The position numbers and the translations under genes were made by a program. This document shows, piece after piece, positions 44,425 to 53,787 of a DNA stretch of 64,000 nt. The notes under the pieces are model-generated. The model did no database searches and was not told the origin of the DNA. It was given only the letters and a program-made list of their open reading frames with translations. This DNA is from Pseudomaricurvus sp965656525. Its GTDB lineage: Bacteria > Pseudomonadota > Gammaproteobacteria > Pseudomonadales > Cellvibrionaceae. The stretch spans positions 62,001 to 126,000 of the forward strand of contig CBFHKY010000007.1 of the NCBI GenBank assembly GCA_965656525.1. Reading direction: 5' to 3'. Numbering within the stretch: the stretch's first letter is position 1; each line of letters starts with the position of its first letter.

Positions 44425-44925
44425 TTAATCGCGGTACAGTTTACGGGTAAAGGTAACCTCATAGGATTCACCATCGACGTCAACATTCAGCGTAAAATGT
44501 ATCGGCTCATCGCCCGTTTCTAACGACAGGGAAGCCAGATAGTACACCGCTTTTTGCTCTTGAACTTCTTGGAATTCGAGCGTTCGCTTTTGTTGCATCA
44601 AGTTTTTCACAAAGCCGGTTACCGTCGCCTTTTGCCCATAGATGTCACTTTGATCACCTTCGCGTACCACGGCCACATTCAATAACGCCTCGTTACCAGA
44701 GCGTGTAAGATCGTATTGTTTGGCGACTTCCGGTGTCAGAAAACTGCTATTAAAAACGGAATGGTAAATTTTTAAATCACCAAACTCTGTGAATAATTTA
44801 GGCTCGGCCCACGCCATCGTGGCAAGACACATCATAGCCATGACACGACAACAAAAGCGTGTCATCGACGCTAGAGGCGATGCAGATTTATCACTCAAAA
44901 AACCTTGTGCATTGCGTAAATTCAT
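44425..44925 (-). CDS. DUF4426 domain-containing periplasmic protein
   Basis: 166 aa. A hydrophobic signal near residues 22-40 (TRFCCRVMAMMCLATMAWA) ends in an Ala-x-Ala cleavage site. The mature part EPKLFTEFGDLKIYHSVFNS and ALLNVAVV matches DUF4426 (PA0388-like), which is always found next to metW and rdgB; function unknown. GGAG 7 nt before ATG 44925 marks the start, but an ATG at 44943 overlapping the metW stop (TAATG) is also possible. Confidence 0.82.
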   Translation of the reverse strand: MNLRNAQGFLSDKSASPLASMTRFCCRVMAMMCLATMAWAEPKLFTEFGDLKIYHSVFNSSFLTPEVAKQYDLTRSGNEALLNVAVVREGDQSDIYGQKATVTGFVKNLMQQKRTLEFQEVQEQKAVYYLASLSLETGDEPIHFTLNVDVDGESYEVTFTRKLYRD

Positions 44926-44942
44926 CGTGCTCTCCGGTAACA

Positions 44943-45572
44943 TTAACGGCGTGTTAAATGATAAATAGCGGTTTCACCAAACAAATTAGGCCGCCAGTCT
45001 TTTAAGCGGCGGCTGATTTTGCCTTCAGCTACCACTTCTCTGTGTAAGATTTGAATGTGCAAATCACGACACAACACTTCAAAATCTTTAAACGTACAAA
45101 AATGAATATTGGGTGTATCAAACCATTGGTAAGGCAGCAGATCGGATACAGGCATCCGACCATTGATGCACAGGTGCCAACGAGCTTTCCAGTGGCCAAA
45201 GTTCGGAAACGTAACAATGCATTCCTTGCCAACCCGAAGCATTTCTTCCAGTACTTGATCGGGGGAATACATGGTTTGCAGCGCTTGAGTCATCACAACG
45301 GTATCAAAACTGTTGTCCGAAAAATTCGACAAGCCTTGATCGAGGTTTTGCTCAATCACGTTTAAGCCTTTAGTGATACAGGTGGTAATCTGCTCTGGAT
45401 CAATCTCCAGTCCGTACCCTACAACGCTCTTATGGTCGCGCAAGTTAGCCAGCAATGTGCCGTCGCCGCAACCTAAATCCAGTACGCGAGATTGTCTGAC
45501 GATCCAGCCCTGAATGGCCGACAGATCAACACGCAGGCCAGAGCTAGAAAACGAGTTTGTTACCGAATCCAT
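44943..45572 (-). CDS. metW: Methionine biosynthesis protein MetW
   Basis: 209 aa SAM-methyltransferase-fold protein. Motif I VLDLGCGDGTLLANL, motif II NFSDNSFDTVVMTQALQ and the MetW-specific NFGHWKARWHLCINGRMPVSD are present. It acts together with MetX in the homoserine acylation step and may regulate it. ATG 45572 overlaps the metX stop as TGATG, implying translational coupling; the frame opens further upstream at 45581 with TTG. Confidence 0.95.
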   Translation of the reverse strand: MDSVTNSFSSSGLRVDLSAIQGWIVRQSRVLDLGCGDGTLLANLRDHKSVVGYGLEIDPEQITTCITKGLNVIEQNLDQGLSNFSDNSFDTVVMTQALQTMYSPDQVLEEMLRVGKECIVTFPNFGHWKARWHLCINGRMPVSDLLPYQWFDTPNIHFCTFKDFEVLCRDLHIQILHREVVAEGKISRRLKDWRPNLFGETAIYHLTRR

Positions 45573-46717
45573 CACGCGCAATCCACTCCTTTCATGTATT
45601 CTGAAAATAATCGATAGTAGCGTTCAATGGGTATCAAAAAAGCGTCGTGACCATAGCTGGATTCTACTTCAGCATAGCAAACAGCTCGATTGGCCCCCAC
45701 CAAAGCATCAACGATTTCGCGCGAGCGCTGCGGCGAAAAACGCCAGTCGGTCGTGAAAGACACCACTAAAAAACGACATTGGGCGTGTGAGAAAGCAGCG
45801 ACAACATCATCGTTGTACTCGCGCGCCAAATCAAAATAGTCCAGTGCTCTGGTCATCAGGACATAGGTGTTGGCATCAAAGCTCTCGGAAAACACATCCC
45901 CTTGGTAGCGCAAGTAGCTTTGAATCTGAAATTCAACGGGGTCTTCCAAGCCTTGCTCAAAACTGCCCGAACGAATTTCACGGCCAAACTTTTCACCCAT
46001 GCCATCGCCAGATAAATAAGTGATATGACCAATCATCCTCGCCACCGAGAGCCCGTCTTTTGGATAGGTGTCTTTTTGCAGGTAGTTGCCATCGTGGAAC
46101 TTTGGATCCGACGTGATCGACTGCCGAGCAGTTTCATTAAACGCAATATTCTGTGCGGTTAATTTCATGGCTGAAGCAATAACTACACAGTGACGAACAC
46201 GTTCGGGGTATTCCAGCGCCCAACGCATGGCTTGCATGCCACCCAAGCTACCGCCGATTACGGCAGCCCACTGCTCAATATTCAGACGATCGGCTAAGCG
46301 AGCCTGCGAGTGAACCCAGTCACGGACTCGCAGCATCGGAAAATCATTACCCCAAGGTTGCTGGGTTTCCGGATTGATACTGCCAGGCCCAGTGGAGCCG
46401 TGACAACCCCCCAAATTATTCAGAGACACAACAAAAAAGCGATTGGTGTCGATAGGTTTTCCTGGGCCGATGTAGGCATCCCACCAGCCAGGTTTCGCAT
46501 CATCTTCGTGGTGGTATCCAGCGGCGTGGTGGTGCCCAGACAGAGCGTGGCAGATTAAAACCGCGTTAGAACGGTTGTCGTTGAGTGTGCCGTAGGTTTC
46601 CACCACCAGCTCGTAATCGCTCAGCGTGCGGCCACAGGCCAGCTCTAGCGGCTCATCAAAATGAAACACTTGAGGAACCACCAAGCCAACTGAATTGGGG
46701 GGAAACTCTTTAGCCAT
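45572..46717 (-). CDS. metX: Homoserine O-acyltransferase MetX
   Basis: 381 aa alpha/beta-hydrolase-fold acyltransferase for methionine synthesis. The nucleophile is in GGSLGGMQAMRWALEY, the acid lies near the C-terminal FTTDWRFSP, and the His in SYGHDAFLIP. ALSGHHHAAG and NNLGGCHGSTGPGS are the oxyanion segments. In this gammaproteobacterial MetX group succinyl rather than acetyl transfer is often seen, so acyl specificity is left open. Followed by metW with a 1-bp overlap. Confidence 0.95.
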   Translation of the reverse strand: MAKEFPPNSVGLVVPQVFHFDEPLELACGRTLSDYELVVETYGTLNDNRSNAVLICHALSGHHHAAGYHHEDDAKPGWWDAYIGPGKPIDTNRFFVVSLNNLGGCHGSTGPGSINPETQQPWGNDFPMLRVRDWVHSQARLADRLNIEQWAAVIGGSLGGMQAMRWALEYPERVRHCVVIASAMKLTAQNIAFNETARQSITSDPKFHDGNYLQKDTYPKDGLSVARMIGHITYLSGDGMGEKFGREIRSGSFEQGLEDPVEFQIQSYLRYQGDVFSESFDANTYVLMTRALDYFDLAREYNDDVVAAFSHAQCRFLVVSFTTDWRFSPQRSREIVDALVGANRAVCYAEVESSYGHDAFLIPIERYYRLFSEYMKGVDCA

Positions 46718-46889
46718 AATCTACCGAGGACTCTCTGAATTGAACGATCGTCTCAGAAGCGCTCATCTGAGACAATAAAATAGTGGTGCGCAAGTCTACG
46801 TTCGGCACATACCCCCTGCAAGCCATTCACCTACCAAGCGACGCACTCTACCGTTGAATCACTTTTGAAAAGTGGCCTGACAGACGCTG

Positions 46890-48968
46890 TTACGCGGTAT
46901 TGCCGAGCGAGCTACCACTCAATAAGCTTTTATTCTTTTCTGCGGCTGTTAACGACTCACCCAGTGACACCCCAGACGCCAACGCCAAAACATCCGCGTC
47001 ACTGTTTTGAGTACCCGTAAAGCTCGGACCACTGATTTGAATCGCGCTGTGAATGTCATCCAGCTGGGATAACGCGCCTATGGCATCTCGCATATCGGAC
47101 TTCAATCGTTGCAGTTGCTGCAGTGTGGATTTGCGCTGCTGTTGCAACTGAGTGAGCTGTTCTTTTTTAGCCGAGAATTCATTTTTATAGCATTGTAAAC
47201 TTTCGACAATAGGCGACAGAGCGTGATCTTGCCAATCCTCTAGTGCCAACTGCAGAGCTTCACTCATGGCTCGTACATTAGATTCAAAATCGGCAGAGAA
47301 CCGCTCCACCAATTTATTTTTAAAACTGAACATATTGCCTACTGCACGGCGAAAGTGATCCGCTTCTTGCTGTAGGCGTTCCAACCTTTGCCGATGCGGT
47401 GCTACATCAAAGAGGTAATCACTTTCTTCAGTGGCTTCAGCAATGGCCTCCGGCATCATCAGCGCCGCTGGAGTTTGATAAATCTCCTTCAACATATCAT
47501 TGGTTTGCATAACCGCCACATCCAAACGAGAAAACCGCGCCGTCAACTCTGCAAAAAACGTTTCTACGACTTTACTGATGCCGAGAAAAGACCAGCAGTC
47601 CATCATTTCTTGACGGGACTTTGCCATGAACGTCTCTAGGGCTTGCGCTTGCATGGGTTCTTGTATCGTTTGGAAGTGTGCTTTCAAGCGCGTTTGAAAT
47701 TCCGTTAGCGCCGGCGACTGTAAACCAATCTGTTCGTGTAAGTGTTTTAGCTCTACTGTCATCGCGCTGACAGTGTCATCAAACTGCCCCGAACTCGAAA
47801 GCGTGTCTTGCAGTCGTAGGCGATCTTCTCGCATGCGCTGCAAGTCAGCTTTTAGCTTTTTGCGCGACCGATTCATTACCTGCATGGCCTCCACCAACGT
47901 TGGGTGAGAAGCCGTGAGTTCTTGGCTGCGAATTAAGCGCTGTGCAAGCTGGGCCTCCAGTTCAGGCAGGCCGCTTTGCTGCAACTGCTCGGGCTGACTT
48001 TGCCACTGAGACAACACCGCCTGCCGCGCCGACAGCAACAGAATTTTTTCGCTGGGCAATTGCAACGTCCGCGCTGTATTTTCACGCACCAGTTTAATCT
48101 GTTCCGCCACGGACTCTACAGATCGCGTCGGATCTCGCAGGTTATCCACCTTGTTCAACACCACCAACGCGCTTTCCAACAAGCCATGCTTGGCCAAATC
48201 CTGTTGGTACTGATCCCAAATGGCTTTATCGGATGTGCTCACCCCCATGTCCGCCGAAAGCACAAACAGCACCGCATCGGTTTGCTTTAAGCTCTGCCAT
48301 GTTAGAGCGGGTTCATCTCCTAAGGCGTTCAGCCCTGGGGTATCCAAAATTCGCAACCCGTGACGCAACAGCGGATGATCCACGTTCACCAGCGCATGCC
48401 GCCATGCAGGAACCTCCAAGCGACCGTCATCCGTACGAATCAGCTTTACAGGGTCAAACCCCAAAGCGATGGCGTCCTCATCCGTCACCCATTTCGTTTG
48501 CGACAGAGACTCCAGTGTTTCTGCCAGTGACTCGGAATCGTCAAGAGTGAAAGTTTGAGTGACCCACTTCTGAGGAATTTTTTTAAAGCTTTCGAGCTGG
48601 CTGCCCGCCCGTCGAGTTTCAATGGGTAACAGTTTAACGCTGCCTGGTGAGCTCTCGGCATCGTAGAAGATCTCAGTGGGACACATCGTAGTGCGCCCCG
48701 GACTGGAAGGTAGTAGACGCCGACCGAGAGTGGCGTAAAACAAGGCATTTAGCAGCTCTGTTTTACCGCGTGAAAACTCACCCACACAGGCGATTTTGAA
48801 GGTGTCACGACGCAACCGCGCCAATGCCTTTTTCAGCACCAGCTCATCACCGGTTTGTCCAATTTGGTTGCGCTCAACCCAATTGAGATGGCGATAAAAA
48901 TGCTGAATCAGCGTTTCGCGCCAGTGCGCGTAATCCGTCATCTGACGGTAAAACGATTGTACTTTCAT
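46890..48968 (-). CDS. Dynamin-like large GTPase
   Basis: 692 aa soluble GTPase. G1 is GEFSRGKT (63-70), the G2 Thr lies in GRTTMCPTEI, G3 is LDTPGLNAL, and G4 is LNKVDNLRD. Beyond the G domain the ~350 C-terminal residues are helical with coiled coils (KKLKADLQRMREDRLRLQD; QLTQLQQQRKSTLQQL), as in bacterial dynamin-like proteins. These act in membrane remodelling or stress resistance; the target membrane is unknown. The frame opens with TTG 48974; ATG 48968 is the better start. It lies between metX and yggT, where yggU (DUF167) is found in Pseudomonas. Confidence 0.85.
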   Translation of the reverse strand: MKVQSFYRQMTDYAHWRETLIQHFYRHLNWVERNQIGQTGDELVLKKALARLRRDTFKIACVGEFSRGKTELLNALFYATLGRRLLPSSPGRTTMCPTEIFYDAESSPGSVKLLPIETRRAGSQLESFKKIPQKWVTQTFTLDDSESLAETLESLSQTKWVTDEDAIALGFDPVKLIRTDDGRLEVPAWRHALVNVDHPLLRHGLRILDTPGLNALGDEPALTWQSLKQTDAVLFVLSADMGVSTSDKAIWDQYQQDLAKHGLLESALVVLNKVDNLRDPTRSVESVAEQIKLVRENTARTLQLPSEKILLLSARQAVLSQWQSQPEQLQQSGLPELEAQLAQRLIRSQELTASHPTLVEAMQVMNRSRKKLKADLQRMREDRLRLQDTLSSSGQFDDTVSAMTVELKHLHEQIGLQSPALTEFQTRLKAHFQTIQEPMQAQALETFMAKSRQEMMDCWSFLGISKVVETFFAELTARFSRLDVAVMQTNDMLKEIYQTPAALMMPEAIAEATEESDYLFDVAPHRQRLERLQQEADHFRRAVGNMFSFKNKLVERFSADFESNVRAMSEALQLALEDWQDHALSPIVESLQCYKNEFSAKKEQLTQLQQQRKSTLQQLQRLKSDMRDAIGALSQLDDIHSAIQISGPSFTGTQNSDADVLALASGVSLGESLTAAEKNKSLLSGSSLGNTA

Positions 48969-48992
48969 ACCCAAGAAAAGGCCTTAACCATC

Positions 48993-49010
48993 AGGGGCTT
49001 AATAGCCCCT
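48993..49010 (-). terminator. Hairpin between yggT and the dynamin-like gene
   Basis: AGGGGCT (48993-48999), loop TAAT, AGCCCCT (49004-49010). No T-tract follows on the minus strand; it may be a weak terminator of the yggT unit. Confidence 0.5.
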
Positions 49011-49072
49011 TCATGAATGTGGCGAGGAAAGCAGGCATAGACGTACGAGCCGCACAAGCCAAAAATTGCGAG

Positions 49073-49669
49073 TTAAATCCCCATGACCAGCTGGCTGACC
49101 GGACCATTTAATCCAACCGTCGCCGCCAAGTACTTAATCAACACTTGCACCACGTTAAGCGCAAGGAACGCAAAAATGGGCGAAATATCAATACCGCCCA
49201 TGTCGGGCAGTACACGTCGAATGGGCGCCATCATTGGTTCCATCAACTCACGTAACAACATTAATGCCGGATTGGTACTGTGTGGTGCCACCCAGCTCAC
49301 AATCACGGTAATCAGCAAGCCCCAGAAATACACATTGGCCACCAGCGACAACAGGCCCACCAGAGACCATATAACCGCTGATACTGGATCAATCAATCCG
49401 TAACCCATAAATAAAGCGGTGATTTCAAGCACGGCCACCTGTAACAGCAACGCCAGCACAATAGAGGCGAGATCAATGCCCATCAGCCCCGGCACGACAC
49501 GCCGAATAGGAATCACCAGCGGGCTGGTGGCTTTGACGACAAATTGTGAAATCGGGTTGTAGAAGTCAGCGCGCGCCAACTGCAACAAGAACCGCAAAAC
49601 CACCACTAATAAATAAAGTGAACCCAACGTTTGTACGATTAAGGTGCCGATTTCAGGCAAAGGCCCCAT
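49073..49669 (-). CDS. yggT: YggT family membrane protein
   Basis: 198 aa, twice the size of a single YggT repeat: two YggT domains in tandem, each with two membrane helices and the conserved pattern PISQFVVKATSPLVIPIRR (first) and LLRELMEPMMAPIRRVLPDM (second), the P-x-R loop being diagnostic. It is an inner-membrane protein in the proC-yggT neighbourhood, with proposed roles in osmotic or pH homeostasis. GGAG before ATG 49669 sets the start. Confidence 0.93.
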   Translation of the reverse strand: MGPLPEIGTLIVQTLGSLYLLVVVLRFLLQLARADFYNPISQFVVKATSPLVIPIRRVVPGLMGIDLASIVLALLLQVAVLEITALFMGYGLIDPVSAVIWSLVGLLSLVANVYFWGLLITVIVSWVAPHSTNPALMLLRELMEPMMAPIRRVLPDMGGIDISPIFAFLALNVVQVLIKYLAATVGLNGPVSQLVMGI

Positions 49670-49751
49670 AGCATTCTCCAACTAATTCTTTGTTCCAACT
49701 CATTCTTTATAGAGTGGCGAACAATGTGCACCACTCAGTTCTGTATGAAAT

Positions 49752-50585
49752 TTATGACTGAGGTGCCGCACCCAGTTCGTCGGCCATTTCGCGGGAGCGG
49801 TCAGCACAGACCTGCATAGCCGTTGCCACCGTGGCGCGCAAGCCGCTGTTTTCGAAAGACTGAATCGCCTGCTCTGTGGTGCCGTTAGGTGATGACACCT
49901 GTCGCCGTAATTCCACCACATCCACATCGCTGCTTTGCGCTAGTTTTGCCGCACCCAATGCCGTCTGCAAAGTCAGCTCGGTGGCACTTTCACGGCTCAG
50001 ACCTTGCGCAACACCCGCATCGATCATCGCCTCCATCATTAAAAAGTAGTACGCAGGCCCACTACCCGAAACCGCTGTGACGGCATCGATCAAAGCTTCT
50101 GTTGGGGTCCATTGCACGATTCCAACCGCCTGCAAGATGGACTCTGCTAGCTGTTTTTGTGTGTCGTGGGTGCGGGCATTGGCAAATAGGCCAGTCGCAC
50201 CCGTTTGCACCAATGCCGGGGTGTTGGGCATACAGCGCACAAGCGCCAGGTCATTCTTCAACCATTGATCCAAACTGTGCATATCAATACCAGCAGCGAT
50301 TGATATCACCAACGGCTGATGAGCCAAGGCAGGGCTGATGGCTTCGCAAACGGTCTGCATAACCTGCGGTTTAATAGCCAGCACAATCACATCAGCACTT
50401 TTTGCCGCCGCATTATTATCTTGGGTTGTATGGATAGAGAGGGTCTCAGCCAAGCGATCTAGGCTGGGCTGGTACGGATCCGTCGCGGTAATGGCTCCAG
50501 CAGGGTAACCTTTATTCACCAATCCACCAATGATGCTACTGGCCATATTGCCAGCACCAATAAAAGTAATCTTTGCTTGCGTCAC
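49752..50585 (-). CDS. proC: Pyrroline-5-carboxylate reductase
   Basis: 277 aa. The Rossmann motif is FIGAGNMASSIIGGL, followed by LAIKPQVM and MPNTPALVQTGATG, then the C-terminal signature AVSGSGPAYYFLMMEAM. It makes proline from P5C with NAD(P)H. The start is GTG 50585 with MTQAKITFIGAGNM; no upstream ATG fits. Member of the yggS-proC-yggT group. Confidence 0.97.
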   Translation of the reverse strand: MTQAKITFIGAGNMASSIIGGLVNKGYPAGAITATDPYQPSLDRLAETLSIHTTQDNNAAAKSADVIVLAIKPQVMQTVCEAISPALAHQPLVISIAAGIDMHSLDQWLKNDLALVRCMPNTPALVQTGATGLFANARTHDTQKQLAESILQAVGIVQWTPTEALIDAVTAVSGSGPAYYFLMMEAMIDAGVAQGLSRESATELTLQTALGAAKLAQSSDVDVVELRRQVSSPNGTTEQAIQSFENSGLRATVATAMQVCADRSREMADELGAAPQS

Positions 50586-50704
50586 GTTTTGCTTCTCGTC
50601 TTTATTAATCGGTTGTCTTTCTGTTTGGGCAATACACAGTTTGGCCTAGTGCTCTTACCCGCTTATGTCGTTGCTGCTGGCACACTGGCGATTTATGGAC
50701 CCGC

Positions 50705-51388
50705 TTAATTCCGCTGACCAAAGATATCAGTACCGATGCGCACAATAGTAGAACCGGCCGCTACAGCCGCTTCTAGGTCTGCGGACATCCCCATAGATAA
50801 CGTGTCTAAACTGGGGTAGTCGGCCTGCAACGCGTACAACTTGTGCGTCAATTGGGACAAAACCGCCTGCTGCTGTACCACGCTATCGCGCTTGGCTGGA
50901 ATCGCCATTAAACCTCGCACCCGCAAACGCGGCAAGCTCGACACTTGCGCCATCAGGCTATCCACATCGTCCAGATCAATTCCAGACTTGCTGCCCTCGT
51001 GATCCAAGTTCACTTGTAGACATATGTTCAGTGACGGCAAGTGCTCTGGGCGCTGCTCGCTGAGACGAACAGCAATTTTCACACGATCCACACTGTGGAC
51101 CCAGTCAAAATTCTCAGCAATAGCTCGCGTTTTATTCGACTGAATGGGGCCAATAAAGTGCCATTCAATCGCCAAACCTTGTAATTGGGCCTGTTTATCT
51201 AAAGCTTCTTGCAGATAATTTTCACCAAAACAGTGCTGCCCCGACTGAAAGGCTTCACGCACCGCCTGTGCGGGCTTGGTTTTGCTGACGGCCAATAGAC
51301 GAACGGCATCATCAGGGCGCCCTGCCGCAACGGTAGCGGCATGAATACGCTTTTGCACTTGCACTAGTTGCTCAGGTATCTTCGACAT
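50705..51388 (-). CDS. yggS: YggS family pyridoxal-phosphate-binding protein
   Basis: 227 aa single TIM-barrel PLP protein. The Lys that binds PLP is in LLAVSKTKPA; the C-terminal phosphate-binding segment is SMGMSADLEAAVAAGSTIVRIGTDIFG. It controls PLP and amino-acid homeostasis and has no enzyme activity known. Divergent from pilT with 65 bp between starts; followed by proC on the same strand, as in Pseudomonas. Confidence 0.96.
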   Translation of the reverse strand: MSKIPEQLVQVQKRIHAATVAAGRPDDAVRLLAVSKTKPAQAVREAFQSGQHCFGENYLQEALDKQAQLQGLAIEWHFIGPIQSNKTRAIAENFDWVHSVDRVKIAVRLSEQRPEHLPSLNICLQVNLDHEGSKSGIDLDDVDSLMAQVSSLPRLRVRGLMAIPAKRDSVVQQQAVLSQLTHKLYALQADYPSLDTLSMGMSADLEAAVAAGSTIVRIGTDIFGQRN

Positions 51389-51453
51389 ATACTGGTTGCT
51401 GACTCACCTTCTTTTGGTTAACAGCTGTTTGATAACATAACAAAGGTCGCTGT

Positions 51454-52488
51454 ATGGACATCACAGAACTCTTGGCATTCAGTGCCAAACAAGGCGCATC
51501 AGACTTACATCTGTCTGCGGGATTACCGCCAATGATCCGAGTTGATGGCGATGTACGTCGCATCAATCTACCCGCAATGGATCACAAGCAAGTACATAGT
51601 CTGATCTACGAGATTATGAATGACAAGCAGCGAAGGGATTATGAAGAGAATCTAGAAACCGATTTTTCCTTCGAAGTGCCGGGTGTGGCCCGTTTCCGGG
51701 TCAACGCCTTCAACCAAAATCGTGGTGCGGGCGCGGTGTTTCGTACCATTCCCTCCAAAGTACTGAGCATGGAAGAGTTGGGAATGGGCCAAGTGTTCCG
51801 CGATATTTGTGCGGTCCCCCGAGGCCTGGTACTGGTCACTGGCCCCACAGGTAGTGGTAAGTCCACCACTCTTGCGGCGATGGTGGATTATCTAAACAAC
51901 AACAAATACGAACACATCCTTACCATTGAAGACCCCATTGAATTTGTACACAACTCCAAAAAATGCTTGGTCAACCAGCGCGAAGTGCACCGTGACACCC
52001 ACAGCTTCGCCGAAGCTTTGCGCTCCGCTCTGCGGGAAGATCCAGACATTATCCTAGTCGGCGAGATGCGGGATCTGGAAACCATTCGTTTGGCGCTGAC
52101 GGCGGCCGAAACCGGCCACTTGGTATTCGGTACATTACACACCACCTCAGCGGCGAAAACTATCGACCGGGTTGTGGATGTGTTCCCAGCGGCGGAAAAA
52201 GGCATGGTACGCTCAATGTTGTCTGAGTCTTTAGAAGCCGTTATCTCTCAGACGCTGCTGAAAAAGAACGGCGGCGGTCGCGTGGCGGCACACGAAATCA
52301 TGCGTGGAACATCGGCTATTCGCAACTTGATTCGCGAGGATAAAATTGCACAGATGTATTCCGCCATTCAAACCGGTGGTCAAATAGGCATGCAAACTAT
52401 GGATCAGTGTTTAGCCGACATGGTGTCGCGCCGCATCATTAACCGTGATGTTGCCCGAGAAAAAGCCAAAATGCCCGATCAGTTTTAA
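51454..52488 (+). CDS. pilT: Twitching motility ATPase PilT
   Basis: 344 aa hexameric ATPase driving type IV pilus retraction. Walker A GPTGSGKS (130-137), Asp box, Walker B region DPDIILVGEMRDLET, His box GHLVFGTLHTTSAAKTIDR and the PilT-specific AIRNLIREDK near the C-terminus are present. It acts at the inner membrane pilus base. AAAGG lies before the ATG. Followed by pilU after an 88-bp gap with a hairpin. Confidence 0.98.
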   Translation: MDITELLAFSAKQGASDLHLSAGLPPMIRVDGDVRRINLPAMDHKQVHSLIYEIMNDKQRRDYEENLETDFSFEVPGVARFRVNAFNQNRGAGAVFRTIPSKVLSMEELGMGQVFRDICAVPRGLVLVTGPTGSGKSTTLAAMVDYLNNNKYEHILTIEDPIEFVHNSKKCLVNQREVHRDTHSFAEALRSALREDPDIILVGEMRDLETIRLALTAAETGHLVFGTLHTTSAAKTIDRVVDVFPAAEKGMVRSMLSESLEAVISQTLLKKNGGGRVAAHEIMRGTSAIRNLIREDKIAQMYSAIQTGGQIGMQTMDQCLADMVSRRIINRDVAREKAKMPDQF

Positions 52489-52534
52489 TACCGGCGGAAT
52501 GAAAACACGCCTCATACACGCTTCGCACCCACCG

Positions 52535-52559
52535 ACAGCCCCTTTTGTACCGGGGCTGT
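52535..52559 (+). terminator. Intercistronic hairpin between pilT and pilU
   Basis: ACAGCCCC (52535-52542), loop TTTTGTACC, GGGGCTGT (52552-52559). No T-tract follows; it could attenuate pilU or stabilise pilT mRNA. AAAGGA for pilU follows directly. Confidence 0.5.
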
Positions 52560-52576
52560 GATGTAAAGGATCACTC

Positions 52577-53719
52577 ATGGATTTAGAACGTTTATTGCAA
52601 TTGATGGTAGAGAAGGGAGCATCTGACCTTTTCATCACAGCCGGTGTGCCACCATCCATAAAACTGCACGGCAAAGTCGTACCAGCAACCACCACGCCGT
52701 TATCCCCAGAAAAATCGCGCGAGACTGTGTTATCGGTCATGAACGAAAAGCAGCGCCTCGAATTTCTGGAAACGAAAGAGCTGAACTTCGCCGTCAGTGC
52801 CCGAGGTATAGGTCGCTTTCGCTGCAGCGCGTTTTATCAGCGCAACTTAGCGGGCATGGTACTGCGACGCATTGAGACCAACATTCCCAGAATCGACGAC
52901 TTGGGCTTACCAGACACCATCAAAGAACTGGCGATGACCAAGCGCGGCCTGATTATTTTTGCGGGGGCAACCGGTACCGGTAAATCCACCTCGTTGGCCG
53001 CTATGATTGGGCATCGCAACCACAACTCTAAAGGCCACATTATTTCCATCGAAGATCCAATTGAATTTATCCACCAACACCAGGGCTGTATCATCACGCA
53101 GCGTGAAGTGGGTATTGATACCGAATCTTTTGAAGTGGCACTTAAAAATACACTGCGCCAAGCGCCGGATGTTATTTTAATCGGCGAGGTGCGCTCACGG
53201 GAAACCATGGAACACGCGATCGCTTTTGCCGAAACAGGTCACCTGTGCTTGTGCACACTGCACGCCAACAACGCCAACCAAGCACTGGATCGAATCATTC
53301 ACTTTTTCCCTGCCGATCGCCACTCACAATTGTGGATGGATTTATCACTGAATTTAAAAGGTATTATTGCCCAGCAGCTGATCCCTACGCCGGACGGAAA
53401 CGGTCGTCGAGCCTGTATGGAGGTGCTGCTCAATACACCACTGGCCTCGGACCTGATCCGTAAAGGTGAAGTAGCTGAACTGAAAGAGCTGATGAAAAAA
53501 TCGAATGAACTGGGTATGCAGACCTTCGATCAGGCGTTATTTGAGCTTTATGACCAAGGGGAAATCACCTACGAGGATGCACTGGCTTACGCCGACTCAC
53601 CAAACGACTTGCGCTTAATGATCAAGCTGGCCTCGGAAACGGATGCGGATTATTTATCACACGCCGCCAATGAATTATCACTGCAAACCGACGACGATGA
53701 CCGCTCAAAACTGTTTTAA
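52577..53719 (+). CDS. pilU: PilT-like ATPase PilU
   Basis: 380 aa second retraction ATPase. Walker A GATGTGKS (130-137), DVILIGEVRSRETM, GHLCLCTLHANNANQALDR and a longer C-terminal tail than PilT rich in Asp/Leu (YEDALAYADSPNDLRLMIK) identify PilU, which works only with PilT. GTAAAGGATC precedes the ATG. Order pilT-pilU as in Pseudomonas. Confidence 0.97.
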   Translation: MDLERLLQLMVEKGASDLFITAGVPPSIKLHGKVVPATTTPLSPEKSRETVLSVMNEKQRLEFLETKELNFAVSARGIGRFRCSAFYQRNLAGMVLRRIETNIPRIDDLGLPDTIKELAMTKRGLIIFAGATGTGKSTSLAAMIGHRNHNSKGHIISIEDPIEFIHQHQGCIITQREVGIDTESFEVALKNTLRQAPDVILIGEVRSRETMEHAIAFAETGHLCLCTLHANNANQALDRIIHFFPADRHSQLWMDLSLNLKGIIAQQLIPTPDGNGRRACMEVLLNTPLASDLIRKGEVAELKELMKKSNELGMQTFDQALFELYDQGEITYEDALAYADSPNDLRLMIKLASETDADYLSHAANELSLQTDDDDRSKLF

Positions 53720-53787
53720 GCGCACCCGTGAAACCGCTTAAATATTTCCGCCCAAGGCTGTGAATACGGCATCAATAAAGGCTGGCC

